From contig WELB01000007.1 in the NCBI GenBank assembly GCA_009602725.1, positions 1,316,310 to 1,380,309 on the forward strand: a stretch of 64,000 nt of DNA, written 5' to 3'. Position numbers and translations under genes: made by a program. The notes beneath the pieces were generated by a model that was not told the origin of the DNA, searched no databases, and saw nothing but the letters and a program-made list of their open reading frames with translations. Origin of the DNA: Spirogloea muscicola. Taxonomy: Eukaryota; Streptophyta; Zygnematophyceae; Spirogloeales; Spirogloeaceae. Each line of letters opens with the position of its first letter. Within the stretch, counting starts at the first letter, position 1. Positions 21,109 to 33,900 of the stretch are shown piece after piece.

Positions 21109-22360
21109 ATGTCGGCCTGCATCACTGGCGGCTTCTTGGGGTGCACGGCCCTAAGCCCCGCCAAGGCGCCTCCTTGCCGTCGTGCACGCGCTGCCCGTCT
21201 GCGCCAGGCGGCGCCCGCCTCCCGCCTGCGGCAGTTGCCTCGCGCCTCCGCCGCCGACGTCATGTCGAAGCGCGGCCGCACGGAGAACGACAAGCCGGCG
21301 GCGCCGCCAGGCGGCCTGAAGACGGAGATGAAGGAGCTGGCGGCGGGCGGCATGGCCGTGTTGTATGGCACGCGTATCCCCAAGGACTACTTTGTCGTCA
21401 AGGGGTGCGGGGAGACCAACGAGGGCGGCGGCATCGACCCCTGGGAGACCGGCTCCTACGATCTGGCCCTCGAGGACGCTGGTGAGCTCGCGGCTTGCAG
21501 CAACTCGTGTAGTCGAGCAGCTGCTGCTTCTGTCAAGTGCGTGTGGCTTCAGCTCGCCACCTTTTGCTTCAGCAAGCTGAGGAGGCGCACTCACAATGGA
21601 CTCTACTACTCTGATGATTTTCACAAGCTCTCACAAGCGTTCACAAGCGTTCTGCAGGAGCCCTATCAAGAAGCAAATTTAGAACTCCGAACACACTTTG
21701 ACTTGTGCACGTCGCACAAGAAGGGTGCACGCAGATATGGAATGACGACTGTGACGCATTGTGTTGCATGGGTTCTTGCAGGTATTCATGAGTTCAACCT
21801 TGTCGCGTATACATCTGTCATACCACCAGAGGCGACCGAAATTTCGTTCGAGAAGGCCCAGAAATTCTTCCACCACGGCGCATGCCTGGAGACCATCATG
21901 GCCCAGATGAATGGCGCATTTGGCGACCGCATCACGGCAGGCGTTGCGCGGATGCACGTGAGTTGTCCTTATTGTGAAAGCGCACACCGAGCATAAGACA
22001 ATGTCATGGTGGAGTCCAAGTTCAAGCTGTGCTGTTGACGAGCCTCTTGAAAGTTTGCAGCAATTGCAGCACTGCATCTTGGCGCTTGTGCAGGTGACCA
22101 GGAAGAAGGACAACTACCACGTGGGAGGTTATGCGGCCGAGTACAAGGGCCACGCGAATGAAGAGCTAGCGTGCCAGATTCTGACGGAGGACCTTGACGG
22201 GATATTTGCCCGGCGGTACAGCGAGGATGAGTATGAGAAGTCTGATAAGGAGTTTACCATAGCCGTCAAGGAGGTGAACAAGAACTACGGCACTGTGCTA
22301 GCTGGGATCTGCTTCGTGACCTACCTTCTGCCCATCTATGCCGAGCAGGCCGACAACTGA
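21109..22360 (+). CDS. Pyruvoyl-dependent arginine decarboxylase (PvlArgDC family), probably organelle-targeted
   Basis: Catalyses arginine to agmatine plus CO2, using a pyruvoyl group made by self-cleavage of the chain. Exons 21109-21481, 21782-21957 and 22094-22360 join in frame to 271 residues. The first ~50 residues are rich in Ala, Arg, Pro and Ser (RRARAARLRQAAPASRLRQL) and look like a transit peptide. The fold begins near RIPKDYFVVKGCGETNEGG; FNLVAYTSVIPPEATEI carries the Thr-Ser pair where AaxB-type enzymes cleave, the Ser becoming the pyruvoyl; NYHVGGYAAEYKG is a conserved late motif. Family enzymes are usually archaeal or bacterial (for example chlamydial AaxB). The activity is inferred from these motifs; a shared leader with plastid polyamine synthesis is only a guess. 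Confidence 0.85.
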
Positions 22361-23326
22361 GGGCGCTTCTCTCAAGCAGGCGGTTGAGCTGAGTTCGTGC
22401 AGCTGCACAAGACATTCTCACAGCATGCAAGCCGGCAAGGCGAGGGCCGGCCACTGCACAATTTTGCTGCTCGGCCGAGTCTGGCACGTGAGCACGTCTC
22501 GCGGGCTGACATTCTTTTGGCAGTCCGCAACATGTAGCCAAGCAGGTGGCATTGCACCTCGCGACATCGCCCGTCAGTCCAGGGGAGTGGCCGACGTACA
22601 CTCTTCTGCAGTCTAGCAGCAGACAGCCTGCTCTGCCGGGGTGCCGGAGGCTGCGGTGGGATGCATTGGGGCTGAAAGAGCCATGAGGGTTGGGGAGCGG
22701 CCATTCCCTGGGAGGGGGGTAGCCGAGCGCGCGGGAAGGAAGGAGGGCGGGGGGTCCCTCACACCTTGCTCTGTTTTTTGGGCTGGCCTCTCACAAGCCA
22801 ATGCCTTTCAATGGATTGGAAGACCTGTTATCTTACTTGGGGGCTGCTGCCCCGCCGGCGTGCCAAGTCAGCAGAGGCCTCGCTGCGCGCCACGCGGCAC
22901 GGCCGCGCCGCGCTGGCCGCGCCGCGTGCCCGCCAGGCTCACGCCACGTGTCCCGGCCCTCCTCCCCCCCCCCCCGCGGAGGGGCAAGGGGGCGGAGGGC
23001 CGAGCATGAAGGCCCCAACTGTCAGTACGATCCGGCACGGGCTCAGATTCTTCCCATTTGGCCCCCGACAGCCTGCGGTTTTGACAAGTGAGCATCTTCC
23101 GAAAAGGGGGCGGGGGCTATGAAATGCCAGCACCCCGAAGGAATTGAACAAGTGTCCACAGGACCGAAAGAAAGGGTTGGGGAGACGAGCGATTAGCAGA
23201 CGAGCAAACCCCCTTTGCCGCTCATCCGTCTCGCCACTGCCGCCGCCGCCGCCGTCGCCGCTGCCTCCGCGACCGCCGCCGCGAGCGCNCGCCGCCGCCG
23301 CCGCCGCCGCCGCCAGGGCCGCCGCC
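22361..23326. other. Spacer and GC-rich promoter of the following gene
   Basis: 22361-22760 shows no gene. 22775-22800 holds a copy of the TTTTTTGGGCTGGC repeat. 23238-23326 is a long GCC/CCG run (one N at 23289) immediately before the start codon at 23327. No other gene is supported. Confidence 0.5.
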
Positions 23327-25169
23327 ATGTCGGGCGCCACGCTGGCGGCGGGGGCCAAGCCCATCCCGCCGAGGATCGGGGACCCGATGGTGGGCACCCG
23401 GCGGCCGCCGGACCAGATGGGCGGCCTCATGGGGTCGCTCACCTTCATGCAGCTCCAGATGATCTCCTTCATCGTCGTGCTCGCCGCCTCCGGCCTGGTG
23501 CCCATCGAGGACCTCCTCTTCTTCGCCGGCATCTCCGTCTACATCATCATCCTCTCGCGCCTCTTCTTCCCACCGGCCACTGACAACCCCGCGCCGCCCG
23601 TCTTCGAGGTGTCCTTCCCTTCCTCTGGTCACCGGAATGGGCGCCCCCTCCCCTGGCTCGGTGGTGCTCATCAGAGCACACTCAAACATGGCCTGTTGCC
23701 GGCGCTACTCTTAGTGGGCTGGCTGACTTGCTGGCTGGCTGGCTGTCAAGCGGCGTCACACCCGCTCGTGGCGGCACCCAGCCTCGTGGAGCGTTCTTGG
23801 TCCTGCTTGCTCAAGCCCGTCTCACCCGTCACCGTGTCTGCTCTGTGGCAGGGGAACCTGTTCTTCCGCGGTTATGTCTCTGTGGGAGCCATCGTTGGCC
23901 TCTTCCTCCCCATGGTGAGCGCTTGGAAGACTTCTCTGGGCCATGTCGTCTCTTGCGCAGCACTCGTTGATCATCCACCTCCGTTGCACAACACAGCACA
24001 GAAAGCCTGAGCTGATTGCACAGCTGGGTGCAAATGAGCGACGTGTTGCGCCAAAGCTGCCCTGGTTGAAACAGCTCTCCCAGATTGTGAATATGCTTGG
24101 GCAAGGAGGCTAGGAGGCTGCATAGAGCCAAGCCAACGATGCAAGAGCCCCTCCTGTCAATGCAGATGACGCCTGCTTGAGGACATACAATCAGGCATTC
24201 TGGTTGGTGTTCAAGTGACGTGTCAGAGCAGCAGCGTTGCCCGTGAAAGCCCCGTCAAGCAGCTCCTGTCTGGTGTCGCCTGCAGGCATATGTGCTGGGA
24301 GGCTTTACCAGGGGCGAGCAGAGGGCGGTAAAAGCGGCAACCCCGCCGCTTTTCTTACTTGCCTGCCAGGTCTGCACAGTGAGCTGCAGTTGACCAGCTT
24401 AGAGCAGAGCCACAATCCAGGCTGCTGCCATGTGGTAGTGGCCACCAATGGCTGGATGCACGGTCACACATGCCATTCTCTGTTATTGCTGTATCCATGG
24501 ATGATTTCATGAGTTTTCCTCACCTTCGCTTGCAGATTTTCACGGAGAATCTCATAAGCGGCCTCAGCATTTTCTCCTTACCCGTTCGCGCACTCGTACC
24601 AATGCTTTACAACACACGCCGCCTCTTCGCAATCTCTGAATGGGCCAAGCAGGCACGCTTCTCACTTCTTAGCAGTTGATCAAGCCACAAGCTTTGTCTC
24701 TTGGCGCGAGTTATGCGATATTCGAGTGCATGACACTTGGGTCTATGCTCCATAAATTTGGCACGTCAGCTCATGGTTACCAGCAACAAACGTCATAGGT
24801 CGTGGATACATGCACGAACAATAACACGTACTCCGCTGGCTCTTGCAGACCTTTGCACGGGATGTGCCAACCGGGCACCCAGTGAGCCCCGATGTGGGGT
24901 TCCCACTCTTTGGGCGTGCGCTGGCGCTTGCCAACCTGGTATTCTGGGCCTTCAACCTCTTCTGCTTCCTCATCCCCATGTTCCTGCCACGTGCTTTCCA
25001 GCGGCACTTTGAGCTGCAGCAGGAGGCTAGGGAGCAGAGCGCCAAGAGTGATGCCGAGCCCCGTCGTAACGACAATGGTCAATTGCCGGAGAAGAAGGGC
25101 TTTCTGGGTGGCTTCATGGGCAGCAGTGCCAGCACAGCCACTGACACTGATAAGATCAAATCAACTTAG
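23327..25169 (+). CDS. Multi-pass membrane protein, plant DUF7733-like
   Basis: Function unknown. Exons 23327-23608, 23852-23914, 24286-24369, 24536-24652 and 24849-25169 are all phase 0 and give 288 residues. Exon 1 ends with two hydrophobic segments (MISFIVVLAASGLVPIEDLL and ISVYIIILSRLFFP); further ones are SVGAIVGLFLPMAYVLGG (exons 2-3), PPLFLLACQ, and LANLVFWAFNLFCFLIPMFL (exon 5). The tail after residue 240 is hydrophilic. The fourth intron starts with GC rather than GT (CAG|GCACGC), the only donor that keeps the frame. It resembles plant proteins of about 280-300 residues with the same FRQVNAV/LASASG-like start, but that match is from memory. No partner is suggested by neighbours. Confidence 0.7.
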
Positions 25170-25690
25170 ATAGTGCTTTGAATTCATGTGCTGTGCGGTA
25201 GTGACAAAGGCATGCAAGCTTTGAAGTTCGCTTGCAGACAATCTTGTAAAATGTAAGATGCAGTAAGCTTGACTGCGCCTCCTACCCATGTGTTCTGGTC
25301 AGTGTATCAATCTAGGAGGGCCATTCTAGTTTGCCGAAATTGTAGACCTTCCAGCTACCCAGCAGGATGCACTCTATTACCAGGTGTTGCAGTTTTTGCT
25401 ACGTTGTGATCCTCAGACAACAGGTCTTCATGGCTAGGCCTCTTCTGTAATAAACCGGTGTTTCAACACCAGTGCTGCTTGTTTGATGCGGTTTAGCACA
25501 CAGGTACTAAAAGTACCACAGAAAAAGGTATCACAACTGGAAAGTACCACAATGTCCTTGGTGCAAAGTCAGAGCCATAGCTTCGACATTGACATCACAA
25601 TCACGAATTAAGTTGCAATGCAAAAGCATAACCATTCAGCTCCTCGTCTTTGTGTTGTCGTGCTGATATTGGCTGTGATGTGAGATCATG
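25170..25690. other. 3' region between convergent genes
   Basis: AT-richer DNA between the membrane protein gene (plus) and DEG15 (minus). TGTAA occurs near 25246 after the first of these. A short repeated AGTACCAC-type phrase lies near 25500-25560. No gene is seen. Confidence 0.5.
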
Positions 25691-28600
25691 CTATAAACGG
25701 CTTTGCCGTGTCAATGTGCCTGTTTGACGATCCGACTTGTGAGCTAGTATGTCTCCAAGTTCGCGATCTGACAAAAACTTAGCCAAGGCAGTTCCTTTTC
25801 CATTGTCATCTGAGGGATGGGAAAACCACCGTGGTGTTTTAGCTAAAGGTGGAAGAAGAGCAGGAGGTCGAGCAGCCATGGCCCAAAGGAAAGAAAGTTC
25901 CTGATCAGGATTGTCTAGGAGTTGTAGTAAGCTTGTGTCCTGAGCATCTGCATTCAAGACAGATTATTACGAGTGCAAGTAACTTAATGCATAAGTATAG
26001 ACTTTGTGCAAATCAACTGAGTCATGCATCTGTAATTCCAAAGCAGTGCAGCATTCATTATGAAAACTTTGAACCATATAGTACAAAGAACACTGTGGCA
26101 ACATGGTGCCAAAAAGTACCTGTGTCTGCAAAACGGAAAATTAAGGCGATGACAGCACTTGGGTAGCTGAAGTTGAGGTGCGGTAATACAACTCCTCCGG
26201 CATGGCGAGCATTGCTGTTGCATAAACGGGCAGATACCGATGATGCTTTCCTCAGTAAAGGCACATGGGTTGGCGTTGGATGATTGTGAACTCCATGATC
26301 AGGTAGACACAAATAACGGGCAAAGCAACTGCACACTGCAACAGGCATTGAAAGGACTCAACAAGCTCGAATCCGGAGCCAACCTGGTCACCAAGCCAAT
26401 CATATGACCGCGAGCATCAACAACTGCCCCACCGCTGCACCCTGGTTGCACCATGGCTGTTGTCCTCAACATGGCTGGGCACTCATTCTCCCGCATCTGA
26501 TATTTGGGCGGAAGAATACTCCGGCCGGGCACCTGTGTCTTAGCCCAGACGACTTGGGCAATCACACCAGCTGTAATTGATGGGTGCAAACCTACTCAAA
26601 AGCACGGGTACGAGGACGTGTTAGCTCAAAATCAGAGAGCTATCCTGATGATGGTGAATGGAAGGTGAACAGAAGTAGCCACTTGTGTATAGATAATTCT
26701 GTTCCTGAGATCAAGGAAGCAATATCGACTACAGCTCTTGCAAAAGCTACAGTATTGTGATCATAAGAGCACATAAAGTTACCTGCAAGTGGCGCAAAGA
26801 GTCCGTGGCCAATGACAAAGGCCAGAGACCCCGGCCTCGGAGGCGCAAGCTCCGCTGCAATTGGAGCCAAGCCAGCGGGTGGATGCACTATCTGGAGGAT
26901 ACCCACGTCAACTGGGCCTTGTGATACGTGCACTATTCGAGCGTTGTACCAACCAGAGGCCTTGCTTGGAAAGTCAATGTGAACTTGTACATCCTGTGCT
27001 TCAAGCGGCCCTTCTCTTAGAACGGCGTGAGGCTGCACAGTCTTGTGATAGGAAGCGTGTCCACTGCAAAGGGAGGTGTTCGGAGGGTGCGATGAGCACT
27101 GCAGTGACTGGTATGCCTCTTGAGCATAAGCTTCGACAGGTGCTAACTTTCCAGCCAGCTGCGAAGCTGACAGGCGGCTCTTGCTTCTGAACCTCCATGG
27201 CTCAAGCAGGTGGGCGTTGGTCACTACGATGCCGCTCTGGCTCAATATCACTCCAGAAGCCCACGCTCCGTCTTTCGTGGCAATCATGACGACGGCTCTA
27301 CTAGCATTCTGTGCAGCCTCAGAGTCTAAGGTTCTACTGTGCTGCGCCGGACTCGCTGATAGCTCTTTGCAGTGGACATGGCCTCGTTGCCTTGAGGACT
27401 TCCGAGGGTCTAAGTCCGCCATGCTCTGTTTATTGCCACAAGTGCCCAATTCGCAAGCATCGCAACTGTGTGCAGCTTGGCCTTGTACGCCACCTCTGCT
27501 GCCCTGTGTGCTGACCAACTGCTTCATGGGGAAGGCAGGATACGAGAGAGTCTTCTCTCCTTGTAATGCAATGGACAAGGTTGACAGCCCTTCCATGATG
27601 ACATCTGAAGGTATGATGAGCTGCAACAGCCCAGCAAGATGCTGATGATTACCTTTCCTTCAAAGAGGCAGCAGAAGATTGGGTTCCTTAATCTCATCCT
27701 TAATGATCAATCTCCACTGTGCATAGGATGCCGAAAGCTGTAAGGACTGCAACTTGTGACATAGCAAATTCTTCGTCAGACCTTTACTTAACTTGGAGGA
27801 GTGTTACCTGCACTTCTGCTGAAGAGTCAACATGGTGTATTGGCTCCGTCATTAAGCCGATCACACTACCTTGGAGGTCGACAACAGGGCCCCCTTCCAT
27901 GCCTAGAGGCAACAGAAACATGCGCTGCCTGAAGTCAGCTCCACCAGTGACATCGACCAATTCTGCAGAGCTGCTGGATTAACGTAAGACGCAGCTGATG
28001 CCTAGTCAATCTTCAGAATGTCCAGCTGGTCTACAGAAAAGCAAGAGCCCTCTCAAGGTAAGGCATTCACTGTGGAAAGGCCAGCCCAAAAGGAACGAAT
28101 AAGGACCGAAAGGCCAGAATGTGGAACTAGCACAAAATACACTCTGTCACTTCTGCTGGTGGCATATAAGAGCTGGTAGCAAAGAATGCGAACCCGGTAG
28201 CGCACGGATGTCAGCGATGAGGAGAGCAAGTGATGACTCATGCTGCATCTTGTTCGACACGATTCCAGCTGCCACACTGTTAAAAGCACGTAAGTGATGG
28301 CACCTTAGTGAAGGCACATAACATCACGATTGCTGTACAGATCAATCAATAGCCCTTCAGACACTTGAGGCATTACAATTGTGGAAGCGCACCAGAGGCA
28401 TTTACAGGTGACATCATATATGGTGTTGGCAAGCAGGCAGCTGAATAGCAGCATATCGTCGCCCGTCTTGCAGCCAAATGGGCTGACTATGTATATTTAG
28501 AACGACTAGCTACAATAGCTCTTCTCAACAGGGTCATTTCCAATACCTTCACTACCTGTTCAAGAAGTGGCTCGATGACAAGACCCCGAAGGGAGAGCCT

Positions 28601-30341
28601 GCGATTGCCACAAATGAACCTCGCTCAAGGCCAGAGGCAGATGCCCAGCCCTGCAGAGCACAAAAATTGGCCTTCTAATTTACAGGATCTGTCTGTCGGA
28701 GCCAGGCCGTCTGCAATGTGAATTCATGCTGCAAGGTGCAATCCCTACACTGCGCTGGCACCAACAATCTAGCTCAAAGTACACCTTTGACAACGTCTTG
28801 CTCGACTAATGCGTCATTGCATGTTTGGGGGCTGGACTGTGCATTCATTGTGTGAACATACAGACCATAGCACTGCAAAGACTGGTAGTAGAAGTGGGAC
28901 TCCTGTCCTGGCCAATGTGTGCTGGAAAGCTCCCCTCCACTTGTAGAACGGCTAGTCGTACAGCAGACTCAGGAGAATGAGCACGTGCCTGGACATTCAC
29001 AGTGAATTTGTGAGGACCTGTTGCCCATGATGTGCATGCATATCCTGTCATCTTAGTTCGACTGCAACCGCTTGGAGCTCATCTTGAGATGATGGAGCAG
29101 CTACAACATTTCTTGCTGCAGACAAATATGAGGCACAACCTCTTCTGGAGGAGAACTTTGTGAAGAGTACGGTCTTGGCGTGAGCGACCATCCCAAAGCC
29201 CACACGTTGTTCTGTGATGAAATAAGAGTCCGCAGCGCCTTTGCTGCTCTTGGCAAGTCAACCTGCACCAGTAGTCCTACTTCGCTGAGAGGTGGCTTCA
29301 AGAGGTAGCTTCCAAAGGCAAAGACCTTTCAATGGCAAAGACTCACAACAGCGCTGTGCTGCTACACTGCAGGAACAAGCCTTATATGTCAACGTCATAC
29401 CTCAGCCCAGTTTGCAAGGTCCTCAAACAACTGGCTCATGACATTGTGTATGCCAGTTCAATTGCTCTTGAAGCAGAGTAATTGCTAGTTATTAGCATAG
29501 TCATAGTATATCTTGCTTGTAATCTACGTTCAGCTTGAGAATTACATAAGGAAGTGATTGCGGGTACAGTAACCAGAGTGATTAGACGCGCTGGCAGCTC
29601 GATAGCCCCATGCTTCTCAGCCTGATGAGCATCAAGCGGCAAAAGTCACAGGTGATCAGCAGCGTAAATCTGCGACTGGTCCTAGGGCCCTACTCTGACA
29701 AGAGCTAGCGTGTACCCAAAGCTTTCCACAGGATCAGCTAGGGTAAGACCATGTTGTCATTCGACTATGATGCAGCAGAAACCCTGTTACCAACATGCTT
29801 CGCGTTTATCACCTTCAGTAAAATGTGGATCTCCACCCCCGGTATGAGCTGGCCAGCGGCAGCCTCGGACTGCAGAACGGACGGTGCAATTCAGATAACA
29901 TTTGGGTGTGCAGCGTGTGTGCGGATGTTGCAAGTACTGAAGCACATGATGCAGGAAGGCCGGATTCACTATGTCATGGTCGAGCAGTGAAGGCGAGGAA
30001 GGCAATGAAGGAAAGGTCATCCCAGAGCGGAATTTACAAGCGAAACAGTGACAGCAAGTATGCGCATAACGTACATTATTCAAGGCAGGTAGGTTGCCAG
30101 GTTGCCTCAGGAAAGGATTCAGAGCGGAGGCACATGTCAGGACAAGCCTCGGTGAGTCCATCTTCTCACTGCCCTGGGAAGGGTTCTGACTGAAGTGAAG
30201 CAGGATCCCTGACGCTGAAAGAGATGTAGTCCCCGAGCTGCACAAGCAGCATAAGCATGTGAGACTCAAGTCGATGAGATCACGCTCAGCTGCACCTTCT
30301 CTACTGTCTCCGTTGCAGAAGCCACGACTTACGGGTCCCAA
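25691..30341 (-). CDS. DEG15: Peroxisomal processing protease DEG15 (Tysnd1-like)
   Basis: Trypsin-like serine protease that in plants trims targeting presequences in the peroxisome. Minus-strand exons read by eye: 25691-25947, 26120-26214, 26394-26591, 26783-27620, 27808-about 27962, about 28430-28490, 28556-28650, then pieces near 28860-29040, 29110-29290 and 30070-30300. Triad motifs: [13 protein letters not shown] (His), [13 protein letters not shown] (Asp), [20 protein letters not shown] (Ser). The N-half carries [31 protein letters not shown] and [18 protein letters not shown], as in plant DEG15. The C-terminus is SRL followed by TAG at 25691-25693, a type-1 peroxisomal signal. The start codon is unresolved; a further N-terminal exon may lie near 30455-30600, where an open minus frame ends LKILVRVNVSENLIL. 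Confidence 0.85.
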
Positions 30342-30900
30342 GCTTGCAATGTACTGCTCTACTGTAATGGGAAACTTGAGCCAATGGTAAAGTTGCTGGA
30401 ACCCTGTGCCTGGGAAGATAAGTTGAAGGAGAGAAAAGCCTTGGAAATGAAGGGCTACTCTAGCTGATCAAGAATGAGATTCTCTGACACATTGACACGT
30501 ACTAGAATTTTCAAGGTTGGTGCATACTCAGCCAGAAAGAAGGGCTGCCTCCTCCACTTCCTATCCTTGGGATCCTGCGCAGGAGTCCCCGACCGATCAG
30601 GAAGCAAATTAAGTGCGGCGTTGGACAGCAAAGGCAGGACATGACTTTCCACAGGCTCAGCCCAGCTCGGCGGGCGCTTGACGGCGAGACAGCACGCTGG
30701 TCCCACATGGTTCAGCACACTGGAGACAGCACACAACAGACACCGAGGCGATCGGCGAGGGCGGGCAGCGGCCCGGCGCGGCGCGGCTGGCCGGGCGGCG
30801 CAGGCTAGGTGCGGCGCTGGCTCACCGGCCCNCTCCAGAGCCTCCCCCGTTCCTCCCCCTCCGACCACTTGTCTGCGCTGCCTGCCGCAGCGGGGCTGGC
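30342..30900. promoter_or_regulatory. Probable shared promoter and first exons of DEG15 and the SCCPDH-like gene
   Basis: GC-rich between two divergent genes with no start codon fixed for either. A minus-strand frame (30455-30640) may be the first DEG15 exon. One undetermined base lies at 30832. Exact promoter motifs were not recognised. Confidence 0.35.
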
Positions 30901-33900
30901 AGCTGAAAGCCCTCGGGAGACGCAAAGAGCATCTGCAGGGGCTGCTCAGTAAGGAGGTGGCGGGGGGCGGCCGCAGCGCGCGGCCGCTGAGCGTGGCCGT
31001 GCTGGGCGCCAGCGGCTTCACGGGCCGCTTCGTCCTCCGCGAGCTCCTGCGCGCCGCCCCCGACGAGCGCGCCCCCGGCGGTCCGCTCCCCGCCTGCTGT
31101 GCCTCTCCTGGACCGCTGGTGCCGGCTAGCGTCAGCCATGGTTACGATATCCCTCCTGGCGTGGCGGAGTATCGTTAGCCAGCGGTAGCTCTGCGGGGAT
31201 CTCTAAGCTCTCCCCGTGTCAAGCGCCGCTGACACTGACAGGAGCCTGCAGCTCCTCTCTCTGCTGCTCACCAGCTTGTCTCACGACCTCGCCCGCCGAA
31301 AGTGAGCTGATTGTGGCTTTCCTGCAGGGCGCCAGCTGGTTGTGGCGGCCGCCGGCAGGAGCCGGTCCAAGCTGGAGGCAGCCATTCGGTGGGCCGGTGC
31401 TGACATTGCCAATGTGCCGATGGTCATTGCGGACGTCGCCGACGCACGGTCGCTGGCTGCGATTTGCGAGCAGACCGACCTCGTCCTCAGCTGCGTCGGA
31501 CCCTTCCGGTGAGCATGCGGATAATTTGCTGTCTAACCCCCACCGCCTCTGTTAGCACAATGGATGCATGCAATGGCTGTGGCCACCTAGTTCTGTCGTA
31601 CAGAGTTTCTCTTCCAGCCTGTACAAGCCTCTCCCTCTGACTCGAAGGTGACTGTGCAACGATTGTTGCTGGCACGTAAGGGCTAAGGTCTCAAGAAGAG
31701 GAAGTCACACCAATATGAGTCCGGAGGTAGGATGTGACATGAATCCTCCAGAGGTCAGGACGTCGTGATGGCCACCTTAGAAGCTGATGAAGAGGCAGGG
31801 CAACGGACTGAGTGCAGCTACTACGGGGAGCCCGTGGTGAAGGCGTGCGTGGAGGCCGGTTGCGATTACGTTGATGTATGTGGGGAGCCGGAATTTATGG
31901 AGAGGATGGAGATCCAGTACCACGAGGCTGCGCAGCAGTCCAAATCGCTGATCGTCACTGCATGCGGCTTTGACTCCATTCCTGCAGACTTGGGTGTCAT
32001 CTTCGCTGTACGCTCATGGTTTGCTCGCTTGGGCACACTAGTGGTCTTGTATATTTTATGGGTCCTGGGACTTTGGTGAATCTCCTTGGTGAACTTGTGT
32101 GAGAATCTGATAAGCTCTGGAAGAAACCACCAATCCCATGAACGTCAACAAGCTGGCCTATGAAGCTCACCTGTCAAGGGCGAATTGATGAAGGTGTAGG
32201 TGCCATGCTCTGCCAAGATGGTATAGCATGATAGGCTTACTTCAGGTCCTAGATCAGCTCCTGACGACTTAGAATCGCCTGATGGGCCTTCTGTGCCTTT
32301 TGGCAGGCTCGACAATTTCCGCCATCTTCCATACCCCACAGCGTTGACTCCTTCCTGACAATCAAGGCCACCAAGTCATTTGAAGGGCACTTTGGCACAT
32401 GGGAGTCTCTAGTCCAAGGCTTTGCAAATGCAACCACTCTGAGGCAACTCCAAAGCGCGAATTCTTCCTAACATTACCTGCACGTTTTTCTCAAAACCCC
32501 TCTCTGTGTAGACATGATCAACCTGCTTCAGCTTGTGGCTCAGAAGAGGTCCTCTTATTGTCAGTGAGCTTGCACAAGTGGCCAAAATTTATTGCTTATA
32601 ATGTAGTGCTTGATCGTCCGGTCGGTCTCATAGTCCTCTGCTAGTGCTTGTGTAGCCCTAAGTCCATGCTCTAATCTATCTGCTATCCATGCTCTAATCT
32701 ATCTGCTAAGGATTTGCTGTACATGGTGGTTGGAGTACGCTACAGTCGCCCTTTACGAGCTATACCACTCCTACTTGCAGCAAGCACTTGTTAGCTTTCA
32801 AACTGCATACTCTGAATAGGAGTAAGCTGATTGTGCAGGAGGATGAGGGCGGCAAGGCCTTTACCTAAGGTAGTCTATCCAGGGCAGCCTGTCACGTGCA
32901 AAAGCAGACCGTACTTTGAGAGGCGGCTGCAATCCTGGGCCATCCCCTTCCCTGGTGCTGACGCCTTCGTAGTTCGGAGGAGCATACAGAGCATTGCCAA
33001 GATTTCAAGGGCTGTGCAGCAACCAAGAGACAGCAGGAGCATGGGGAGTACAATACTGCCTAGTGGAGTTGAGGAGGAGCTCCGCTTTAAGCCAGTCCAA
33101 TATGGAGCTTACTTCACGGTGCCCAGTCTCTGGTATCTGGCATTATTTATGGTCTTTGGATATCTGTTTCGCTTCCTGGTAACCTATGCTTGGGGCAGGA
33201 AGCTCCTGCTACAGTACCCCCGCTTCTTCAGCTTTGGACTCTTCAGCAGGCAAGGTTGCCATTTTGATCCAGTTGCCAACAGATTGCTTTCTCTGTGAAT
33301 AACCTGGGGAGACTTAAGTCTGATGAGGTACAGTGGCATCTAAGTGGCTCTGATGAGGTATGACCTGAGAACGACCTTAAATATGTCAAATGGCTTGGTG
33401 GCAGGCCCGTCACAGGAGAAAATTGATGGCACAAGGTTCTTCTTTGATTTCTTGGCGAAGGGTTACTCAAGTGCGGATCTGGCACAGAGACCAAATTCAA
33501 CTCCTAATCTCGAATTGGCCACTCGCTTAAGTGGCCCGGTAAGTTGTTGAGCTGGTGTTATAGCCTGCCCTCCACCAATCTTGTTGAGCTGGTGTTATAG
33601 CCTGCCCTCCACCGATCTCTGAGCTTGTATAGGAGCCGATTCATGCACAAAGCAGTGCACTGTGACAAGGGCACACTATTTGCAGGATGCCATCAGGCTT
33701 GCTGAGTTGCACATTTGTTGACCTTGAGTCTTTGCTGATCTTGAGTCTTCAATGCAGGAGCCTGGCTACGATGCAACGTCAAAAATTGTCGCCCAAGCGG
33801 CCCTCTGCATGCTAGTCAACAGGCAGAAGCTGGTCGCAGGTGGCGTCTACACTCCTGGGGCAATCTTTGCCTTCACGGACCTGCAGCAGAGGCTGCAAGC

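Noticed and set aside
28430-28490. A second SPFG motif in the DEG15 intron region
   Set aside because: The true SPFGVL motif lies at 28590; the SPFGCK reading is in the exon before it, in another frame, and is chance.
28550-28650. Lysine-rich plus-strand frame ([20 protein letters not shown])
   Set aside because: It is the complement of a DEG15 exon whose minus-strand reading matches the family and has proper splice sites.
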